Source: Palsa-504 sp963744575 (GTDB lineage Bacteria > Actinomycetota > Actinomycetes > Streptosporangiales > Streptosporangiaceae). Taken from it: a stretch of 64,000 bases of DNA. The stretch covers positions 186,001 to 250,000 of the forward strand of contig CAVUUF010000012.1 of the NCBI GenBank assembly GCA_963744575.1, in the 5' to 3' direction. Position 1 is the stretch's first letter, and every line of letters starts with the position of its first letter. A program made the translations under genes and the position numbers. Below, piece after piece: positions 54,641 through 63,495 of this stretch. Below the pieces are notes generated by a model that ran no database searches, had not been told where the DNA came from, and was given only the letters and a program-made list of their open reading frames with translations.

Positions 54641-55087
54641 TCAGGCGTAGGTGACCAGGGAAACCCGCTGGAACGGCAGCGGCATATCCGCGGCGGCTGC
54701 GCCCGGCAGCACGGGGACGACGCTGATGACCAGCCCGTCCTCGCGCTGCGCGGCCTGGCGCACGGCGGCGGTGACCTCGATCCACATCTTCGCCGGGGTG
54801 AGCTGATGAGGAGGCCGCAGGTCGAAGGGGCGCCGGCCGGCCGGGACCTCGCAGTGCCCCTCATCACCGAAACAGCCCCCGTGGCCGAACACGTAGACCG
54901 ATCCCGCGTAGCCGTTCTCGGCGGAAAGGCTGGTGTCCGCGGTGGCGTCCGGGTTGTTAAAGAAGACCCGCAGCGCGTACGAGTGGCCGGAATGATCGAC
55001 GCCGTCGAAGACCAGGTCAGCCCGGCGGTAGGCGGCGCCGACATCGGCGGGTGTCAGGCCGGTGGATTTCGAGATGAATGGTCGCAT
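54641..55087 (-). CDS. Stand-alone tyrosinase C-terminal (PPO1_KFDV-like) domain protein
   Basis: A 148-residue protein starting 3 bases after the tyrosinase stop on the same strand. It reads VFDGVDHSGHSYALRVFFNN, GYAGSVYVFGHGGCFGDEGH, then MWIEVTAAVRQAAQREDGLVISVVPVLPG. This beta-rich pattern looks like the C-terminal sandwich domain of plant and some bacterial polyphenol oxidases, normally fused to the catalytic domain. Here it is separate and might bind back as an activity-gating or copper-delivery partner. No signal peptide is seen. The family call is from pattern only. Confidence 0.65.
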   Translation of the reverse strand: MRPFISKSTGLTPADVGAAYRRADLVFDGVDHSGHSYALRVFFNNPDATADTSLSAENGYAGSVYVFGHGGCFGDEGHCEVPAGRRPFDLRPPHQLTPAKMWIEVTAAVRQAAQREDGLVISVVPVLPGAAAADMPLPFQRVSLVTYA

Positions 55088-55090
55088 GGC

Positions 55091-56098
55091 TCAGGCCTGT
55101 TCCGGTGCGGAAGGTTCCAGCGGGACCTCGGCGAGGGCGTATTCGTAGCCGAGGTGATTGATATCCAGCGTCCCGCTCACCGTCAGGCTCGGGAATGGCG
55201 GCAGCGGCGAGTTGAGATACCGTGCGGGCGGGTCGGCGCCCGGGTGCTGCAGCTGCCAGAGCCACCACAGCCGGTCGATCATCGCGTGATGAGCGTAGAA
55301 GAGCGGATCATAGGAAGCGACGGGGATCTCGCTCATGGTGCCGCCCACCCAGACGTGCACGCCATTGTGAATCTGCTCGACCTGATTGCTGAAATCGGCG
55401 AAGTTGGACGACGCCAGGGCGTTCTGCACGTCCTGCGGCGCCGGCAGCCCGGGTGGGCCTCCGGGCAGGGCGCCCGGCTGGCGGAACGTGGTGGCCGGCA
55501 GCGGGCCGGGATCGGTGCCAGTCTGCTGGAGTATGCTCTGCCGCGCCCCGGAATCACCTTCCCACTGGGAGTCGGGGATCGCGGCGATCGGCCCGCTGAA
55601 CAGCGCGTTCGGCTGGCCGTTGCTGGTTTCCGCGGCGTAGGCGGCAGGAATCTCGGACGGCTGGGATGGGTCTGTGGTCCAGTCCCACCACGGAAGTGTC
55701 ACCGCGTGGGACGGGTCCTGGTCCTGGAGGGCCAACTCGAAGAAATACAGGTATGCCCGGTGCCACGGGAGGAACAGCGGGCCGACGGGAAGGTTGCCGA
55801 AGACCCCGGCGGCGTCGTTATGGACGCAGTAGCCCGGCAGCGGCAGGCCGTGAATACCGGCCCAGTGCTGGTATCCGCGGTCGTCCGAGATTCCCTGCAT
55901 GGCAGTCAGGGCCGCTCGCAGGCTGCCCAGATCCGCGTCGGTGAGCGTGGCGACGCTCTTGCGCAATTTGACGTCTGGCGCCGGGGGTGCCCCCGGTGCC
56001 TCGGTGGCCGTGCTCGTCAACGTAGCTCCACCCCCTCGTGCCGCGCCTGGCGCGGCCTCGCGCGAGATCTCCTCCCAACGCGTCCTGATGATGAGCAT
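55091..56098 (-). CDS. Tyrosinase-family polyphenol oxidase (catalytic domain)
   Basis: Type 3 copper enzyme that oxidises phenols to quinones. The 335-residue protein has a CuA site with His83 (GIHG), His93 (CVHN) and His113 (FLPWHRAYLYFFE), and a CuB site with His244 and His248 (QIHNGVHVWVGG) plus His270/271 (DPLFYAHHAMIDRLWWLW). Cys91-x-His93 resembles the Cys-His thioether bridge of fungal enzymes (inference). No signal peptide is obvious, so export may need the partner. The ATG has a weak ribosome-binding site. The C-terminal domain usually fused to such proteins is the next gene. Confidence 0.9.
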   Translation of the reverse strand: MLIIRTRWEEISREAAPGAARGGGATLTSTATEAPGAPPAPDVKLRKSVATLTDADLGSLRAALTAMQGISDDRGYQHWAGIHGLPLPGYCVHNDAAGVFGNLPVGPLFLPWHRAYLYFFELALQDQDPSHAVTLPWWDWTTDPSQPSEIPAAYAAETSNGQPNALFSGPIAAIPDSQWEGDSGARQSILQQTGTDPGPLPATTFRQPGALPGGPPGLPAPQDVQNALASSNFADFSNQVEQIHNGVHVWVGGTMSEIPVASYDPLFYAHHAMIDRLWWLWQLQHPGADPPARYLNSPLPPFPSLTVSGTLDINHLGYEYALAEVPLEPSAPEQA

Positions 56099-56157
56099 TG
56101 ACCGTCTGGCGTCCGTTGTAAAGGGACCGGGATGGCGGGCCGCGGGCCGGCCGGGGC

Positions 56158-57741
56158 TCAGTCCGGCTGGCGACGGGCGGGCATGCCGAGCAGGAGCGGG
56201 GCTCCGGCGGCAGGTGCGGTGGCGGAGGCGGGGGGCGGCGCGGTGGCGGAGGCGGGAGGCGGCGCGGTGGCGGAGGCGGGAGGCGGCGCGGTGGCGGAGG
56301 CGGCGGGAGGCCGCGCGGCGGCCGCGGCGGCTTCCCAGGCGTCGCCGGCCCGGGTGCGGCGGACGGACAGCGGGGCGGCGTCGGACAGCAGGTAGTGCGG
56401 GGCGCCGCGGGTGACGGTCACGGTGACGACGTCGCCGGGGCGCGGCGCGGCCGGGCCGGCCGGCGCAGCGTGGCCGGGCCGGGGGGCGCCGCGCTGCGGG
56501 GTGAAGTGCACCAGGCGGTTGTCACGGGCGCGGCCGGACATCCGGCGGGTGGCGGCGTCCTTGCGGCCCTCGCCCTCGGCCGCCAGGACCTCCACGGTCG
56601 CCCCGGTCAGCTTCTGGTTCTCCGCGTAGGTCGTCTCCTCGACCAGCGCGGTGAGCCGCTCGTAGCGTTCCTGCACGACACCAGCGGGCACCTGGTCGTC
56701 CATGGCGGCGGCCGGGGTGCCGGGGCGGATGGAATAGCGGAAGGTGAACGCGCCGGCGAACCGGGCCTGGCGCACCAGGTCCAGGGTGTCGGTGAAGTCC
56801 TGCTCGGTCTCGCCGGGGAAGCCCACGATGATGTCGGTGGTGATGGCGGCGTCGGGGATGCTGGCCCGGACCCGGTCCAGGATAGCCAGGTAGCGGTCCC
56901 GGCGGTAGGCCCGGCGCATGGCCTTCAGGATGCGGTCGGAGCCGGACTGCAGCGGCATGTGCAGGCTGGGCATGACGTTCGGGGTCTGCGCCATGGCTTC
57001 GATGACGTCGTCGGTGAAGTCCCTGGGGTGCGGGGAGGTGAAGCGGACGCGCTCCAGGCCCTCGATCTCACCGCACCCGCGCAGCAGTTTGCCGAACGCG
57101 CTGCGGTCCCCGAATTCCGCCCCGTACGAGTTGACATTCTGGCCGAGCAGGGTGACCTCGAGCACTCCGTCCGCGACCAGCGCGCGGATCTCGGCCAGGA
57201 TGTCGCCCGGGCGGCGGTCCTTCTCCTTGCCGCGCAGGCTCGGCACGATACAGAACGTGCAGGTGTTGTTGCAGCCCACCGAGATCGCGACCCAGGCCGA
57301 GTAGACCGACTCGCGCCGGGCCGGCAGCAGCGAGGGGAACGTCTCCAGCGTCTCGGCGAACTCGGCCTGCGCCTGGTTCCTGACCCGGGCCCGCTCGAGC
57401 AGCGCGGGCAGCGAGCCCATGTTGTGGGTGCCGTACACCACGTCGACCCAGGGCGCGCGCTGGGTGATCCGGGTGCGTTCCAGCTGGGCCAGGCAGCCGC
57501 CCACCGCGATCTGCATGCCGTTCTTCTTCTGCGGCAGCAGGTGACCGAGGTTGCCGTACAGCCGGTCGGCTGCGTTCTCCCGGACCGCGCAGGTGTTGAA
57601 CACCACCACGTCCGGGGTCTCGCCGCCGGCGGCGGCCTGGTAGCCCGCCTCGTCCAGCAGGCCGGCCAGGCGCTCGGAATCGTGCGTGTTCATCTGGCAC
57701 CCGTAGGTGCGGATCTGGTAGGTCCTGCCGCCTGCTGTCAC
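56158..57741 (-). CDS. miaB: tRNA-2-methylthio-N6-dimethylallyladenosine synthase
   Basis: Radical SAM methylthiotransferase acting on i6A37 made by MiaA. The 527 residues have the N-terminal UPF0004 domain (YGCQMNTHDSERL, NTCAVRENA, VGGCLAQ), the radical SAM motif CNNTCTFC, LLGQNVNSYG and SLHMPLQSGSD, and a TRAM domain. The C-terminus has an extra 60 or so residues of Ala/Pro/Ser/Thr with about 3.5 copies of ASATAPPP from a 24-base tandem repeat, absent from the usual family length of roughly 450-500. The GTG at 57739-57741 is preferred to one ten codons upstream. Confidence 0.94.
   Translation of the reverse strand: MTAGGRTYQIRTYGCQMNTHDSERLAGLLDEAGYQAAAGGETPDVVVFNTCAVRENAADRLYGNLGHLLPQKKNGMQIAVGGCLAQLERTRITQRAPWVDVVYGTHNMGSLPALLERARVRNQAQAEFAETLETFPSLLPARRESVYSAWVAISVGCNNTCTFCIVPSLRGKEKDRRPGDILAEIRALVADGVLEVTLLGQNVNSYGAEFGDRSAFGKLLRGCGEIEGLERVRFTSPHPRDFTDDVIEAMAQTPNVMPSLHMPLQSGSDRILKAMRRAYRRDRYLAILDRVRASIPDAAITTDIIVGFPGETEQDFTDTLDLVRQARFAGAFTFRYSIRPGTPAAAMDDQVPAGVVQERYERLTALVEETTYAENQKLTGATVEVLAAEGEGRKDAATRRMSGRARDNRLVHFTPQRGAPRPGHAAPAGPAAPRPGDVVTVTVTRGAPHYLLSDAAPLSVRRTRAGDAWEAAAAAARPPAASATAPPPASATAPPPASATAPPPASATAPAAGAPLLLGMPARRQPD
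56219..56309. repeat. 24-base tandem repeat (about 3.5 units) in miaB 3' end
   Basis: Near-identical 24-base units (56219-56242, 56243-56266, 56267-56290, then a partial) encode ASATAPPP octapeptides on the minus strand. Confidence 0.85.
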
Positions 57742-57830
57742 ACGACCAGGATAGGGGCGGCCGCCGGGCACGGAAATCCGATAGCGGAGTGCCTGGTGAT
57801 CTTACTGGCCCGATCCGGCATGATATCTGT

Positions 57831-59885
57831 ATGCGAACGGCTACAGAAACGTACCGCTACGGCGAGTGGCCCTCCCCGATCGGGGCCGCCGACGTGGCGA
57901 GCAAGCAGGTTGGCCTGGCCTTTCCGGTCATCGACGACGCGGGGGTGTGGTGGCAGGAGTCGCGCCCGGAGGAGGGCGGGCGGGTGGTGGTCGTCCGCCA
58001 GGGGCCGGACGGGGTCAGCCGCGACCTGCTCCCGCTGCCGTGGAACGCCAGGACCCGGGTACACGAGTACGGCGGCAAGTCGTACCTGCCGCTGCCGGAC
58101 GGGTTCGTCTTCGCGAACCTCGCCGATCAGCGGCTGTACCGGTGCGGGGGGTCGGGGGTGACTGAGCCGCTGACGCCGGCGCCCGGGCCGCAGGCCGCCG
58201 ACCGGTTCGCCGACCTGGTGCTCTCCCCCGGCGCGGACGAGGTGTGGTGCGTACGCGAGCGGCACGAGGCAGGCCGGATCACCCGCGCGATCGTGGCGGT
58301 GCCGCTGGACGGCTCGGCCGCGATCCGGGTACTGGTCAGCGGTTCGGACTTCTACGCCTACCCGGCTCCGTCGCCGGACGGCACCCGGCTGGCCTGGATC
58401 TGCTGGGATCACCCCCGGATGCCCTGGGACGGCACCGAACTGCGGGTCGCGGCGCTGGACGCCGGGCCGGTCAGCGGCAAGCACCAGCAGCAGCTGATCA
58501 TGGGCGGTGCCGCCGAGTCGGTGCTGGCCCCGGTCTGGCGCGACGACCGCAGCCTGTACGCGATCTCCGACCGGTCCGGGTGGTGGAACCTGTACCTGGC
58601 CGACCTGCTGGCCCCGCCGAAGGCCAGGCCAGCAGGGCCCACGGCGCTGTGCCCGCGCGAGGAGGAGTTCGCCGGGCCGCTGTGGCAGCTCGGCATGAGC
58701 CCGTACGCGGTGCTCGCGGACGGGCGCATCGCCGTCGCGCACGGCACCGGGGAAACCCGGCTGGCGGTGCTCGACCCGGACACCGGCGGGCTGACCGATC
58801 TGGACCTGCCGTACCGGGTGTTCGCCTCCGGGCTGTCCGTAGCCGGCCAGACCGTCGCCGCCGTCGCGGGCGCGCCCACCGTGCCGATGGCGGTGCTGCG
58901 CGTCGACGTTCCCGCCCGGGGAGGGAGCGTCCACGTCCCAGTGGCCCGCGAGCTGAGCCGCAGCACCGACGCGCTGCCGGACACCGCGTACCTGCCGGTA
59001 CCCCGGGCGGCCCGGCTGACCGGGCCGTCCGGCTCGGTCGTGTACGCACTCGTCTACCCGCCGGCCAACCCCGGGGCGCGCGGTCCCGAGGGCGAGCGGC
59101 CGCCCTACATCGTCTGGGTGCACGGCGGCCCCACCTCCCATGTGGTCCCCCGGCTTGACCTGGAGAAGGCCTTCTTCACCAGCCGGGGCATCGGGATCAT
59201 CGACGTGAACTACGGCGGGTCGAGCGGGTACGGCCGCGCCTACCGCGAGCGGCTGCGCGGCCAGTGGGGCATCGTGGACGTGGCCGACGCCATGACGGCC
59301 GCGCTGGCCCTGGCCGAGGCGGGCGAGGCGGACGGCAAGCGGCTGGGCATCCGCGGCGGGTCCGCGGGCGGCTGGACCGCGCTGGCCGCCGCGACCTCCG
59401 GCGTCGGGCTGGCCGGGAGCTCCGCGGGAGCTACCGGACCCGCCGGTCCGGACGCGACGCCGGACGGCGGCGTGTTCGCGGCGGTGGCGTCCTATTTCGG
59501 GGTGGCCGACCTGCGATCGTTCGCGGACCAGACGCACGACTTCGAGTCACGGTACCTGGACGGGCTGATCGGGCCGCTGCCGGAGGCCGCCGCGCTGTAC
59601 GCCGAGCGGGCGCCGGTCGGGCACGTGAACGCCGCCACCTGCCCGGTGCTGCTGCTGCAGGGTCTGGACGACCCGGTGGTCCCGCCGGCCCAGGCCGAGT
59701 CGATCGCGGCAGACCTGGCCGCGCACGGCATCCCGTACGCGTACATCGCCTTCGAGGGCGAGGCGCACGGTTTCCGCAAGGCGGAGAACATCGTGGCCAG
59801 CCTGGAGGCCGAGCTTTCCTTCTACGGCCAGATCATGGGGTTCATCCCGCCCGGCGTCCGGCCGGTGCCGCTGGCCGGCGGCTGA
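57831..59885 (+). CDS. S9 family prolyl oligopeptidase-like serine peptidase
   Basis: Cytoplasmic serine peptidase or acylaminoacyl-peptidase-like enzyme of 684 residues. A WD/beta-propeller N-terminal domain (about 1-400) is followed by an alpha/beta-hydrolase domain with WVHGGPTSHVV, the nucleophile Ser511 in GGSAGG, Asp613 or Asp614 in LQGLDDPVVPP and His646 in EGEAHGFRK. The ATG at 57831 opens MRTATETYRYGEWPSPI. It is divergent from miaB and convergent with rny. No signal peptide is seen. Confidence 0.93.
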   Translation: MRTATETYRYGEWPSPIGAADVASKQVGLAFPVIDDAGVWWQESRPEEGGRVVVVRQGPDGVSRDLLPLPWNARTRVHEYGGKSYLPLPDGFVFANLADQRLYRCGGSGVTEPLTPAPGPQAADRFADLVLSPGADEVWCVRERHEAGRITRAIVAVPLDGSAAIRVLVSGSDFYAYPAPSPDGTRLAWICWDHPRMPWDGTELRVAALDAGPVSGKHQQQLIMGGAAESVLAPVWRDDRSLYAISDRSGWWNLYLADLLAPPKARPAGPTALCPREEEFAGPLWQLGMSPYAVLADGRIAVAHGTGETRLAVLDPDTGGLTDLDLPYRVFASGLSVAGQTVAAVAGAPTVPMAVLRVDVPARGGSVHVPVARELSRSTDALPDTAYLPVPRAARLTGPSGSVVYALVYPPANPGARGPEGERPPYIVWVHGGPTSHVVPRLDLEKAFFTSRGIGIIDVNYGGSSGYGRAYRERLRGQWGIVDVADAMTAALALAEAGEADGKRLGIRGGSAGGWTALAAATSGVGLAGSSAGATGPAGPDATPDGGVFAAVASYFGVADLRSFADQTHDFESRYLDGLIGPLPEAAALYAERAPVGHVNAATCPVLLLQGLDDPVVPPAQAESIAADLAAHGIPYAYIAFEGEAHGFRKAENIVASLEAELSFYGQIMGFIPPGVRPVPLAGG

Positions 59886-59923
59886 CGGGCACGCAGCGCA
59901 GCCCGTTCGGGATAAAAAGCCTG

Positions 59924-61519
59924 CTAGCGGGCGAACTCCGTGGCGCGGGACTCGCGGACCACGGTGATCCGGATCTGGCCGGGGTAGGTGAGCTCTTCCT
60001 CCACCTGCTTGGCGATGTCGCGGGCGATCACCTGGGCCTGGATGTCGTCGATCCGGTCAGGCTTGACCATGACCCGGATCTCCCGGCCGGCCTGCATGGC
60101 GAAGACCTTCTCCACGCCGTCGCGCCCGGCCGCTATCTGCTCCAGCCGCTCGAGCCGCTTCACGTAGAGCTCCAGCGACTCGCGGCGGGCACCGGGGCGG
60201 CCGCCGCTGATCGCGTCCGCGGCCTGGGTGAGCACGGCCTCGACGGTCCGGACCTCGACCTCGTTATGGTGCGCTTCGATCGCGTGCACCACGTCCTCCG
60301 GCTCGCCGTACCGGCGGGCGATCTCCGCTCCGATCAGCGCGTGGCTGCCCTCGACCTCGTGGGTGAGCGCCTTGCCGATGTCGTGCAGCACCGTGCAGCG
60401 CTTGAGCAGCAGCGGATCGATCCGCAGCTCGCTGGCCATCATGCCGGCGATGTGCGCCGACTCGACCAGGTGCCGCAGCACGTTCTGCCCGTAGGACGTG
60501 CGGTACCGCAGGCGGCCGAGCAGACCGACCAGTTCGGAGTGCATGTCGGTGATGCCCAGCTCGACCAGGGCGTCCTCGCCGGCCCGCTTGCACAGCTGCT
60601 CGATCTCGGCCTTGCCGCGCTCGTAGGCGTCCTCGATCCGCTGCGGGTGGATGCGGCCGTCCATGATGAGCCGTTCCAGCGTGAGCCGGGCGATCTCGCG
60701 GCGGACCGGGTCGAAGCAGGACAGCAGCACGGCCTCGGGCGTGTCGTCGATGATGAGGTTGACGCCGGTCACCGACTCGAAGGCCCGGATGTTGCGGCCC
60801 TCGCGGCCGATGATGCGGCCCTTCATCTCGTCCCCGGGCAGGTGCAGGACCGAGACCACGGACTCGCTGGTCTGCTCGGCGGCGACCCGCTGGATGGCCA
60901 GCGTGACGATCTTGCGGGCCCGCTTCTCGCCTTCTGACCTGGCCTCGCGCTCGATGTCCCGGACGATGAGCGCCGCTTCCCGCTTGGCCTGGTTCTCGAT
61001 GGTGGCGACGAGTTCGGCCTTGGCCTTCTCGCTGGTCAGCCCGGCGACGCGCGCGAGTTCGGAGTTACGGTCGGCCTCCAGCTTGTCCAGTTCGGCGGCG
61101 CGCCGGCTGAGGTCCTGCTTGCGCTGGTCGAGGGCCTGGGCGCGGTCTTCGATGCGCTTGAGCTCCTGGTCGAGCCGTTGCTCGCGGTCGGCGAGGCGGA
61201 TCTCCCGGCGCTCGAGGTCAGCGCGGAGTTCGCGCACCTCGTCCTTGACCGCGCGGATCTCCTCCTCGACCTCGCGGCGGCCCTGCGCGGCCTGCTCGGC
61301 CTCCTCGCGGGCCCGGGCCAGGATCCCGGTGGCCTCGGCCTGGGCGCGGGCGCGGATGTGCCCGGCTTCCCGCGTGACGCTGTCCAGCTGGGTTTTGTCC
61401 GCCGCAATCGGCGCCTTCGGCGAGCCGGGAGTCCGGCGCCACACGACCACCAGCGCGAATACCACCGCGAGCAACCCGATCACCATGAACGCGAGCGACA
61501 ATCCGCTGCTCACGGTCAC
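59924..61519 (-). CDS. rny: Ribonuclease Y
   Basis: Membrane-anchored endoribonuclease that starts mRNA decay. The 531-residue protein has an N-terminal membrane helix (LAFMVIGLLAVVFALVVVW, about 9-27), a long coiled coil (about 45-190, rich in EEAEQAAQGRREVEEE), a KH domain (GDEMKGRIIGREGRNIRAFE) and the HD domain with LHDIGKALTHEVEGSHALIGA. The GTG giving MTVSSGLSL is close to a purine-rich stretch. It follows phoU on the same strand after a gap of 371 bases. Confidence 0.95.
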   Translation of the reverse strand: MTVSSGLSLAFMVIGLLAVVFALVVVWRRTPGSPKAPIAADKTQLDSVTREAGHIRARAQAEATGILARAREEAEQAAQGRREVEEEIRAVKDEVRELRADLERREIRLADREQRLDQELKRIEDRAQALDQRKQDLSRRAAELDKLEADRNSELARVAGLTSEKAKAELVATIENQAKREAALIVRDIEREARSEGEKRARKIVTLAIQRVAAEQTSESVVSVLHLPGDEMKGRIIGREGRNIRAFESVTGVNLIIDDTPEAVLLSCFDPVRREIARLTLERLIMDGRIHPQRIEDAYERGKAEIEQLCKRAGEDALVELGITDMHSELVGLLGRLRYRTSYGQNVLRHLVESAHIAGMMASELRIDPLLLKRCTVLHDIGKALTHEVEGSHALIGAEIARRYGEPEDVVHAIEAHHNEVEVRTVEAVLTQAADAISGGRPGARRESLELYVKRLERLEQIAAGRDGVEKVFAMQAGREIRVMVKPDRIDDIQAQVIARDIAKQVEEELTYPGQIRITVVRESRATEFAR

Positions 61520-61890
61520 CCCTTTCCGTCCATGGCCCTCGGGGCACCTTTATGTTGTGGCGCTGCTGCCGCGGCGCTGCCTGCGGCGCCATCCCAGGGT
61601 TATGCCCTGGTACGGGCGATTCCACGCCGCCGCTGCCCGGCGTTTGTCCCGGCCAGCCTCGGCTACGTACCGTATCCGCCTGCTTCTCCTCCGTATGATT
61701 TCTGGGCCGGATGGGACAACACCTCGCTGCCGTGAGGTTAAAGCTTGATAACCTTTTTATCAAGCAAAAGCATCACGGACCGCCGTGAACAGCGCATTAC
61801 CCGGATAAACGACGCGTAATCGCAATCGCGTCACGAAGCGGCACGCCGGAGGCCTTCGGTCGCAGCGGGCTATTCGAAGACGGGTCCGGG
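61520..61890. other. Intergenic region between rny and phoU
   Basis: About 370 bases. It holds a perfect inverted repeat at 61743-61765 and the second copy of the phoU-end duplication. The middle part has lower GC than its surroundings and no convincing gene. It should contain the rny promoter. Confidence 0.55.
61743..61765. repeat. Perfect AT-rich inverted repeat upstream of rny
   Basis: GCTTGATAA and TTATCAAGC flank five bases. On the minus strand it is followed by TTTAA, so it could terminate the pst-phoU transcript, or it could be an operator for rny. AT-rich stems are unusual here. Confidence 0.5.
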
Positions 61891-61908
61891 CTATTCGAAG
61901 ACGGGTCC
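61867..61908. repeat. 21-base tandem duplication covering the phoU stop
   Basis: The unit at 61888-61908, containing the last codons and stop of phoU, is repeated exactly at 61867-61887, just beyond the stop. Confidence 0.9.
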
Positions 61909-62574
61909 GGGCTGGCCGGGCTCGGGCCCGGGCTGGGCGGGGGCGTTCCCGGCCAGGTAGATGATCCGGCGGGCGATGTTGACGGCGTGATCGCCGAGAC
62001 GCTCGTAGAAGCGCGCCACCAGCGTCATCTCCATCGTGACCGGGAGCGACATGTTGCCCGAGGCGAGTTCGGCGATCAGGCTGGCGTGCAGCTCGTCCAT
62101 CTCGTTGTCGCGCTCGCGTAGCGCGTTCGCGGCGGAACGGTCGCGCTGGTACCAGGAATCCGCGGCCTGCTGCCACATCTCGGAGGCGACGATCCCCATC
62201 CGCTGGGCCAGCCCCTGGCAGCGCGGCGACAGGTCCTGGCTGAGGATGTGGCTGGCCCGGGCGGCGATCAGCACGACCAGGCTGTGCGAGCGCTCGATCT
62301 CCGGCACGATGCGCAGCACGGAAAGCAGGAACCGCAGGTCCGAGGCGACGGGCGCCTGTAGCAGGATCTCCCGGTTGACCAGTTCCTCGAGCTCCGTATA
62401 CAGGGCGGTGATGCGCTGCTGGCGTTCGGCCAGCAGGGCCACGATGCTGGTGTCGCCGTTCAGCAGGGCCCCGGTCGCCGCGGGCAGGTCCTCGGCGACC
62501 ATGGCGAACAGCTCGATGACCTTGCCTTCGATGCCCTCGAGCTCGCGCTCGAAGTCCTGCCGGTGCTCGACCAT
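61891..62574 (-). CDS. phoU: Phosphate uptake regulator PhoU
   Basis: Helical-bundle protein that links the Pst transporter to the PhoR/PhoP sensor. The 227 residues form two PhoU repeats (QDFERELEGIEGKVIELFAM ... and ... EMTLVARFYERLGDHAVNIARRI), with ERLGDHAVNIA the typical metal-binding motif. The ATG at 62572-62574 gives MVEHRQDFERE, as in relatives. It lies 44 bases after pstB in the same operon. Confidence 0.95.
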   Translation of the reverse strand: MVEHRQDFERELEGIEGKVIELFAMVAEDLPAATGALLNGDTSIVALLAERQQRITALYTELEELVNREILLQAPVASDLRFLLSVLRIVPEIERSHSLVVLIAARASHILSQDLSPRCQGLAQRMGIVASEMWQQAADSWYQRDRSAANALRERDNEMDELHASLIAELASGNMSLPVTMEMTLVARFYERLGDHAVNIARRIIYLAGNAPAQPGPEPGQPGPVFE

Positions 62575-62618
62575 GGTGGCGGTCGCCCCTGTCCTCTGGG
62601 TTTGTCGTTGGCTGCGGC

Positions 62619-63488
62619 TCAGCCCATCCGGCCGGTGACGTAGGCCTTGGTCCGTTCGTCGCGCGGGTTCCCGAACAAGTCGGCGGTCGGCTCGTACTCG
62701 ACCAGCGTGCCGGTGCGGGTGTCGTTCTCTGAGTCGACGAGCACCGAGTAGAACGCGGTGCGGTCGCTGACCCGGGTGGCCTGCTGCATGTTGTGGGTGA
62801 CGATCACGATGGTGTACTGCGACCTGATGTCCTTCATCAGGTCCTCGATGGCGGCGGTCGCGATCGGGTCGAGGGCCGAGGCCGGCTCGTCCATCAGGAC
62901 CACGTCCGGCTCGACGGCCAGCGTCCGGGCGATGCACAGCCGCTGCGCCTGGCCGCCGGACAGGCCCAGGCCCGAGTTCTTCATCCGGTTCTTCACCTCG
63001 TCCCACAGCGCGGCCTGGCGCAGCGAGCGCTCGACGATCTCGTCCAGCCTGGCCTTGTTGCGGATGCCGTTGATGCGCGGGCCGTAGGCCACGTTGTCGT
63101 AGATCGACTTGGGGAACGGGTTCGGCTTCTGGAAGACCATGCCGATGCGGCGGCGCACGGCGGTCGGCGAGACGTCCCTGGCGTACAGCGACTCCCCGCG
63201 GTAGCGCACCTCACCCTCGACGCGGGCGCCCACGATCAGGTCGTTCAGCCGGTTCAGCGTGCGCAGCACCGTGGTCTTGCCGCACCCGGACGGGCCGATG
63301 AACGCCGTGATCTCGTTCTCGTAGATGGTCAGCGAGACGTTCGCGACGGCCCGGAACGAGCCGTAGTAGATGGAGACGTTCTTCACCTCGAAGACGGGCG
63401 TGCCTAGCCCATGCGATACCTGCTGCTGCTGGACGGTCGGCTCGGGCAGCTGAATGTTGCTGACGGCGTTCTGCTCAGACTGGTCCAT
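62619..63488 (-). CDS. pstB: Phosphate ABC transporter ATP-binding protein PstB
   Basis: ATPase of the high-affinity phosphate importer, 289 residues. Walker A GPSGCGKT is at 65-72, followed by a Q-loop MVFQKPNPFPKS, signature LSGGQ, Walker B VVLMDEPASALDP, and VTHNMQQATRVSD. An unusual Gln-rich start (VQQQQ) precedes the domain. The ATG at 63486-63488 is 7 bases after pstA. The phosphate-regulated promoter should lie outside the window, upstream of the pst genes. Confidence 0.97.
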   Translation of the reverse strand: MDQSEQNAVSNIQLPEPTVQQQQVSHGLGTPVFEVKNVSIYYGSFRAVANVSLTIYENEITAFIGPSGCGKTTVLRTLNRLNDLIVGARVEGEVRYRGESLYARDVSPTAVRRRIGMVFQKPNPFPKSIYDNVAYGPRINGIRNKARLDEIVERSLRQAALWDEVKNRMKNSGLGLSGGQAQRLCIARTLAVEPDVVLMDEPASALDPIATAAIEDLMKDIRSQYTIVIVTHNMQQATRVSDRTAFYSVLVDSENDTRTGTLVEYEPTADLFGNPRDERTKAYVTGRMG

Positions 63489-63495
63489 GACGTTC

